From Lumnitzera littorea (lineage: Eukaryota > Streptophyta > Magnoliopsida > Myrtales > Combretaceae): DNA of 64,000 bases. Location: contig JAMXBB010000010.1 in the NCBI GenBank assembly GCA_024138015.1, forward strand, positions 52,624,336-52,688,335, in the 5' to 3' direction. Below the pieces are notes generated by a model. That model worked only from the letters and a program-made list of their open reading frames with translations, was not told where the DNA came from and searched no databases. Positions 59,852-64,000 of the stretch are shown here, in pieces. Each line of letters opens with the position of its first letter. Positions within the stretch are counted from its first letter, which is position 1. The translations under genes were made by a program, and so were the position numbers.

Positions 59852-60727
59852 TCACCCTTTGTACCAATTTAGATAGCCAATCAATTTAAAACATGATTCA
59901 ATCGTGTGTCCTTTAGAATTACAATGTTTGCACTTCAATTTCTTTTTAACTTTCTTCTTATCATAAGCATTGGACTTATTCATCCTTCTTACATTGAAAA
60001 CAGACATATTACTTTCGCCTATCATCAAGGCTGACACTTGTCTTTGCTTTACAACTTGTAAAACCAGATAAAAAGCTTGATTCACTTATGGTAATGGGTC
60101 AGAAGATAGGATTTGATTCTTAATAGATTCATAAACATCTGTGCCCATCAAGAACTGCATCAGTTTATTTTGTGAATCATACTCAACCAATCTATCTTTA
60201 AGTGCATAAGTGCAATATTCCAATCTCCCACAACTACAAATCGAATAAGGATTCAAAGTGTTCAACTCATCCCAGCACTTTTTGAAATTATTAAAGTAAA
60301 CAAAAATTGAATAATCTCCCTACTTAATGTTTGCAATCTCATGCTAAATTAGATAGATCAAAGGTCCATTCGCCTGACCATATTGTTTGCATATCTCTCT
60401 CCAAAGTTTTTGTGAAGATTGCGTATACATAAAACTTTGAAACAATTCAGCAACCATTAAATTGAGAATTTGACATCTTACCATGTAATCACAACAAATC
60501 CACCTTACAAAATCATTTGAATTCTCCTCTAATTTTGGTAAATTTCCATCGATAAATCCTAATTTCAATCTCGCACCAAGCACCATCCCAATCAATCTAC
60601 TCCACATCATAAAATTCAATCCATTGAAAGTAATATTACCTAATATCATTCCTAGATTATCAGAACCAGAAATGAAAAAAGGATCTATCGTAAGCAACTC
60701 TGTATTTTGTTGATTCTAATTATTCAT
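59852..60727 (-). pseudogene. Copia gag remnant
   Basis: The ATG at 60727 opens MNN, then a stop, then ELLTIDPFFISGSDNLG. The 117-codon stretch to 60344 contains FNGLNFMMWSRLIGMVLGAR and GFIDGNLPKL, then VRWICCDYMVRCQILNLM and LWREICKQYGQANGPLIY, the N-terminal gag fold of plant copia elements. Near the end (60085-59852) CKHCNSKGHTIESC is an intact CX2CX4HX4C knuckle, followed by FKLIGYLNWYKG. The shifts between these pieces inactivate it. Confidence 0.85.
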
Positions 60728-60879
60728 GATGAAAACTGAATTATCGAGCTATTGGTATTCAATTGTGAGGAACAAAAGTATTTCTTGAATCAATAGAAAA
60801 TAGAAATAGGTATCCGAATAGGGAAAGATCATACCGTGGCTTCAACCAAAGAAAAAAAAAACATATTATGGATTCAATT

Positions 60880-60891
60880 GCTCTGATACCA
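60880..60891 (-). promoter_or_regulatory. Copia primer-binding site
   Basis: The minus strand reads TGGTATCAGAGC, a perfect 12-base complement of the plant initiator methionine tRNA 3' end, right next to TTTTTCACA, the end of the 5' LTR. It sets the orientation and LTR boundary. Confidence 0.9.
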
Positions 60892-61055
60892 TGTGAAAAA
60901 TCCTTCATTAAGAAGGAACTCCTCTATTTTTCCTTCTTCATGAGAGTATAAATGTTGATTTTGTAAAGAATGAAAAGCTCTCAAAACTTACATATCACAA
61001 TCTTAACCATTTATACTAAAGTAACAACAACTAATCTGATAACAAACTACCTAAC
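60892..61055 (-). mobile_element. Copia 5' LTR (outer edge uncertain)
   Basis: In minus orientation a TG start (TGTTAGGTAG at 61055) is followed by AGTATAAATGG (TATA, near 61016) and the end TTTTTCACA at 60892. About 164 bases, short but within the range of plant copia LTRs. Alternative TG starts a few bases further right cannot be excluded as the 3' LTR is missing. Confidence 0.6.
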
Positions 61056-61612
61056 AAACAGAAGAAAATAACAAACTATTCTAACTAATTGGGGAAAAAT
61101 AACGTGTAAAATAAATAAGCTTCATAAAAGGTCATCAACTTACTGTAAGTTCCTTGGAGTAATCGTTTTTTTTTTTTTTTCACTACTACTAGGATTGTTG
61201 GCAAATCAACAAATGAAAAAGGAAAGAGAAAAATATATATTTGCTTTTGAGAAGAGGAATAAGTTTCTATTATATTTATCGCCATTAAAAGCAAAGTCAG
61301 GACTAAGTCAAAGCCTTATCACCTATTGAGATTGAAAAAATAATAATAATGAAAACGACAGTAAGGAAAAAGTTAAATAATTCACAAATTTGAAGTCAAA
61401 CCAAATTTTAGACAACTCGTTGAAGGATTAAATATCACAGTTAGGACTTATTAGCGGTGGAGTTGGAAGTTCACTAGCTTGCCAAGAGTTTAGAAATATG
61501 TTAGAAGGTGCCAAGAGTTTAGAAGTATTCTCTTGATCCATGTGGCTGAGGTTGGAACAAAGAATAATATGTAAGGTCATTAGAATCTCTTAATATCAAG
61601 GCATACAAGTAG
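61056..61612. other. No gene recognised
   Basis: The sequence is AT-rich, with a T run (61168-61181). The phrase GCCAAGAGTTTAGAA occurs twice 28 bases apart (61481 and 61509). The 69-codon minus frame is not a gene. Confidence 0.45.
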
Positions 61613-62806
61613 TTAAGAGAAAAAAGAGAAAAAGGAAACTTCACTATTATCATCTCCACTAGCTCGAATTGGAAAAGCAAGTAGAGCAAATCATGCCAAG
61701 GAAGACTTTACGAAAACAAGATAATGGAAAACTGGATGAAATATGTTAAGATATGGAGAAGCCATTCAAAAAAAGAAAAAAATATTGAGAAGCTATGGAC
61801 AAAGGTAAAGACTTGATTAAGAAGGGGGCCAAATTAAAAGTTTTGATACTTAATGAACCTGATCATAATTGTTTTGTAGTCAAGCGCGAGACAAGATCTT
61901 GAAGCTAGAGAATTTGTACTGTTCATGCTACTCTTGTTCTAACAATCCAAGTCATTGCTATTCTTGAAGGGGATGAGTTACTGAAGACTCTTTGAGATCA
62001 ATTGGTAAGAAAAATTGCAAGCTTTGAATTTTTGAGTTTTTTCAAAAGAATAGAAAAAGAGCAAAGAATTGAATTAACGAAGTCTACGTATGAAGATGAA
62101 ACCGATATATATTGAAGAAATTCGTGCTTTTAGTCACTGGAATTTACTAATTTGATTATTTTTGTTAATCAGGCCTTTAGTATGATGAATTAAATCTCGG
62201 TAACCTTTTAAAGAATAATGGAAAAGTGAGTGGGAAGTAAGAAGGGAGAACAAACTTGTGATAATTAAAAGAAGAGGATTTTGTTTAACTAATTTCTTAT
62301 TGTACTTCGTTATATTTTTCGTAACTATAGAAGTGTGTCAGTCATGTCTGAATTATTCCTTGATATTCATGATCGCTCTTATTCTTTACAAGTTGCAATT
62401 GTTAATAAGTTGCGCTGATTTCAGTGAAGAACGACGCTTCTAATTAAGGCAAGAGGTAACCGGTGCAGCTTCATCATTATGTAATTTGAAAGCAAGACGT
62501 AGTCTCGATCAACGTAAACTGAAGTCTACTATTTTCATCTACGTTTGATATTTTCTATTTGTCCGCCATCACACTCTTGCTCTTGCAAATTGTTTGTTAT
62601 TGACATCAATTATTTACTGATAATTTCAATAAAAAAGTGAAAGAGATAAGTGTTTAGAGTGGTGAGCTAGGAAGGAATTTTAAAAAAAGATATGATATGA
62701 TATCTTAAAGATATAGGATACGATCTTTATATTATTTCAGAGATAGGATATAGGAAGATTTGCCAGTGTCAACATTGAAGGGAATTTGCATTTATCTTAT
62801 ATATAT
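61613..62806 (+). repeat. Left arm of a perfect palindrome
   Basis: This is the exact reverse complement of 62807-64000 wherever I compared them, including the ends (TTAAGAGAAAAAAGAGAAAA at 61614), the middle and the centre. The arm contains a 61-codon frame (62258-62443) that recurs identically on the other strand (63355-63170). I recognise no gene in the arm. The arm may extend further left if the right arm continues past the window. Confidence 0.95.
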
Positions 62807-64000
62807 ATATATATAAGATAAATGCAAATTCCCTTCAATGTTGACACTGGCAAATCTTCCTATATCCTATCTCTGAAATAATATAAAGATCGTATCCTAT
62901 ATCTTTAAGATATCATATCATATCTTTTTTTAAAATTCCTTCCTAGCTCACCACTCTAAACACTTATCTCTTTCACTTTTTTATTGAAATTATCAGTAAA
63001 TAATTGATGTCAATAACAAACAATTTGCAAGAGCAAGAGTGTGATGGCGGACAAATAGAAAATATCAAACGTAGATGAAAATAGTAGACTTCAGTTTACG
63101 TTGATCGAGACTACGTCTTGCTTTCAAATTACATAATGATGAAGCTGCACCGGTTACCTCTTGCCTTAATTAGAAGCGTCGTTCTTCACTGAAATCAGCG
63201 CAACTTATTAACAATTGCAACTTGTAAAGAATAAGAGCGATCATGAATATCAAGGAATAATTCAGACATGACTGACACACTTCTATAGTTACGAAAAATA
63301 TAACGAAGTACAATAAGAAATTAGTTAAACAAAATCCTCTTCTTTTAATTATCACAAGTTTGTTCTCCCTTCTTACTTCCCACTCACTTTTCCATTATTC
63401 TTTAAAAGGTTACCGAGATTTAATTCATCATACTAAAGGCCTGATTAACAAAAATAATCAAATTAGTAAATTCCAGTGACTAAAAGCACGAATTTCTTCA
63501 ATATATATCGGTTTCATCTTCATACGTAGACTTCGTTAATTCAATTCTTTGCTCTTTTTCTATTCTTTTGAAAAAACTCAAAAATTCAAAGCTTGCAATT
63601 TTTCTTACCAATTGATCTCAAAGAGTCTTCAGTAACTCATCCCCTTCAAGAATAGCAATGACTTGGATTGTTAGAACAAGAGTAGCATGAACAGTACAAA
63701 TTCTCTAGCTTCAAGATCTTGTCTCGCGCTTGACTACAAAACAATTATGATCAGGTTCATTAAGTATCAAAACTTTTAATTTGGCCCCCTTCTTAATCAA
63801 GTCTTTACCTTTGTCCATAGCTTCTCAATATTTTTTTCTTTTTTTGAATGGCTTCTCCATATCTTAACATATTTCATCCAGTTTTCCATTATCTTGTTTT
63901 CGTAAAGTCTTCCTTGGCATGATTTGCTCTACTTGCTTTTCCAATTCGAGCTAGTGGAGATGATAATAGTGAAGTTTCCTTTTTCTCTTTTTTCTCTTAA
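62807..64000 (-). repeat. Right arm of a perfect palindrome (cut by window end)
   Basis: Mirror copy of 61613-62806 with no spacer. The axis lies between 62806 and 62807 within CTTATATATATATATATAAG (62796-62817 region). No mismatch was seen across about 1.2 kb, in contrast with every other repeat pair in this window. Confidence 0.95.

Larger units (their letters stand above)
58527..61055 (-). mobile_element. Ty1/copia element, 3' part missing
   Basis: In minus orientation: short 5' LTR, primer site (60880-60891), gag, protease, pre-integrase domain and the first half of integrase, ending at the LTR of the second CRM-like element. Reverse transcriptase, RNase H and the 3' LTR are missing, so the CRM-like element probably inserted here and the far side was lost. 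The domain order (integrase before reverse transcriptase) is that of Ty1/copia. I cannot fix the lineage. Confidence 0.8.

Noticed and set aside
62258..63355. 61-codon frame present twice as identical protein
   Set aside because: The identity is a consequence of the palindrome, not of a conserved gene family; composition is AT-driven.

Overview
This window looks like nuclear DNA from a flowering plant. It is AT-rich, has no intact protein-coding gene, and is packed with decayed, nested LTR retrotransposons of plant-specific lineages: Ty3/gypsy Tat-like, Tekay-like and CRM-like elements, plus one Ty1/copia element. The only host-gene sequence I recognise is a broken copy of the plant Mediator subunit gene MED14. 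Two CRM-like (centromeric retrotransposon) elements suggest, but do not prove, a pericentromeric location. I cannot name the species.

Layout from left to right. Bases 1-3394 are LTR-like. From about 3.4 to 14.2 kb lies the wreck of a Tat-like element: a gag zinc-knuckle fragment joined directly to an integrase on the + strand, a 97-bp tandem repeat, a long minus-strand extra ORF (gypsy-type transposon domain plus coiled coil), a polypurine tract, and a 3' LTR holding an 840-bp internal duplication. A solo LTR (6974-9252), carrying a 43-bp minisatellite, split the minus-strand ORF. From 14.2 to 20.6 kb come an unrecognised 143-codon ORF, a 30-bp in-frame repeat, the MED14 fragment, a 2.1-kb stretch full of CGAGCT-like words, and a polypurine tract with a short LTR. 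From 23 to 26.4 kb there is another partial LTR and the minus-strand RNase H, integrase and chromodomain-like tail of a Tekay-type chromovirus. The stretch 26.4-31.3 kb is AT-rich and without recognisable genes. A second minus-strand gypsy-type transposon domain lies at 31.35-33.19 kb.

From 33.9 to 52.9 kb there is a three-level nest. A large minus-oriented, apparently non-autonomous element is bounded by LTRs at 33916-36063 and 50763-52944 and carries a minisatellite array with two higher-order periods. A CRM-like element (36632-46040) with a perfect TCATG target-site duplication sits inside that array. A solo LTR (36932-39577) sits inside the 5' LTR of the CRM-like element. From 54.1 to 58.5 kb there is a second, 5'-truncated CRM-like copy, whose LTR abuts a minus-strand Ty1/copia element (58.5-61.1 kb) with a clear initiator-tRNA primer site.

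The window ends in a perfect inverted repeat without spacer: 61613-62806 is the exact reverse complement of 62807-64000, centred on a TA run. It is the most striking object here. It is either a very young palindrome or an assembly or library artefact, and it runs to the window edge.

Nothing here forms a working gene system. Every pol remnant has stops or frameshifts, so the interest lies in nesting history, repeat birth inside LTR elements, captured host sequence and the terminal palindrome.
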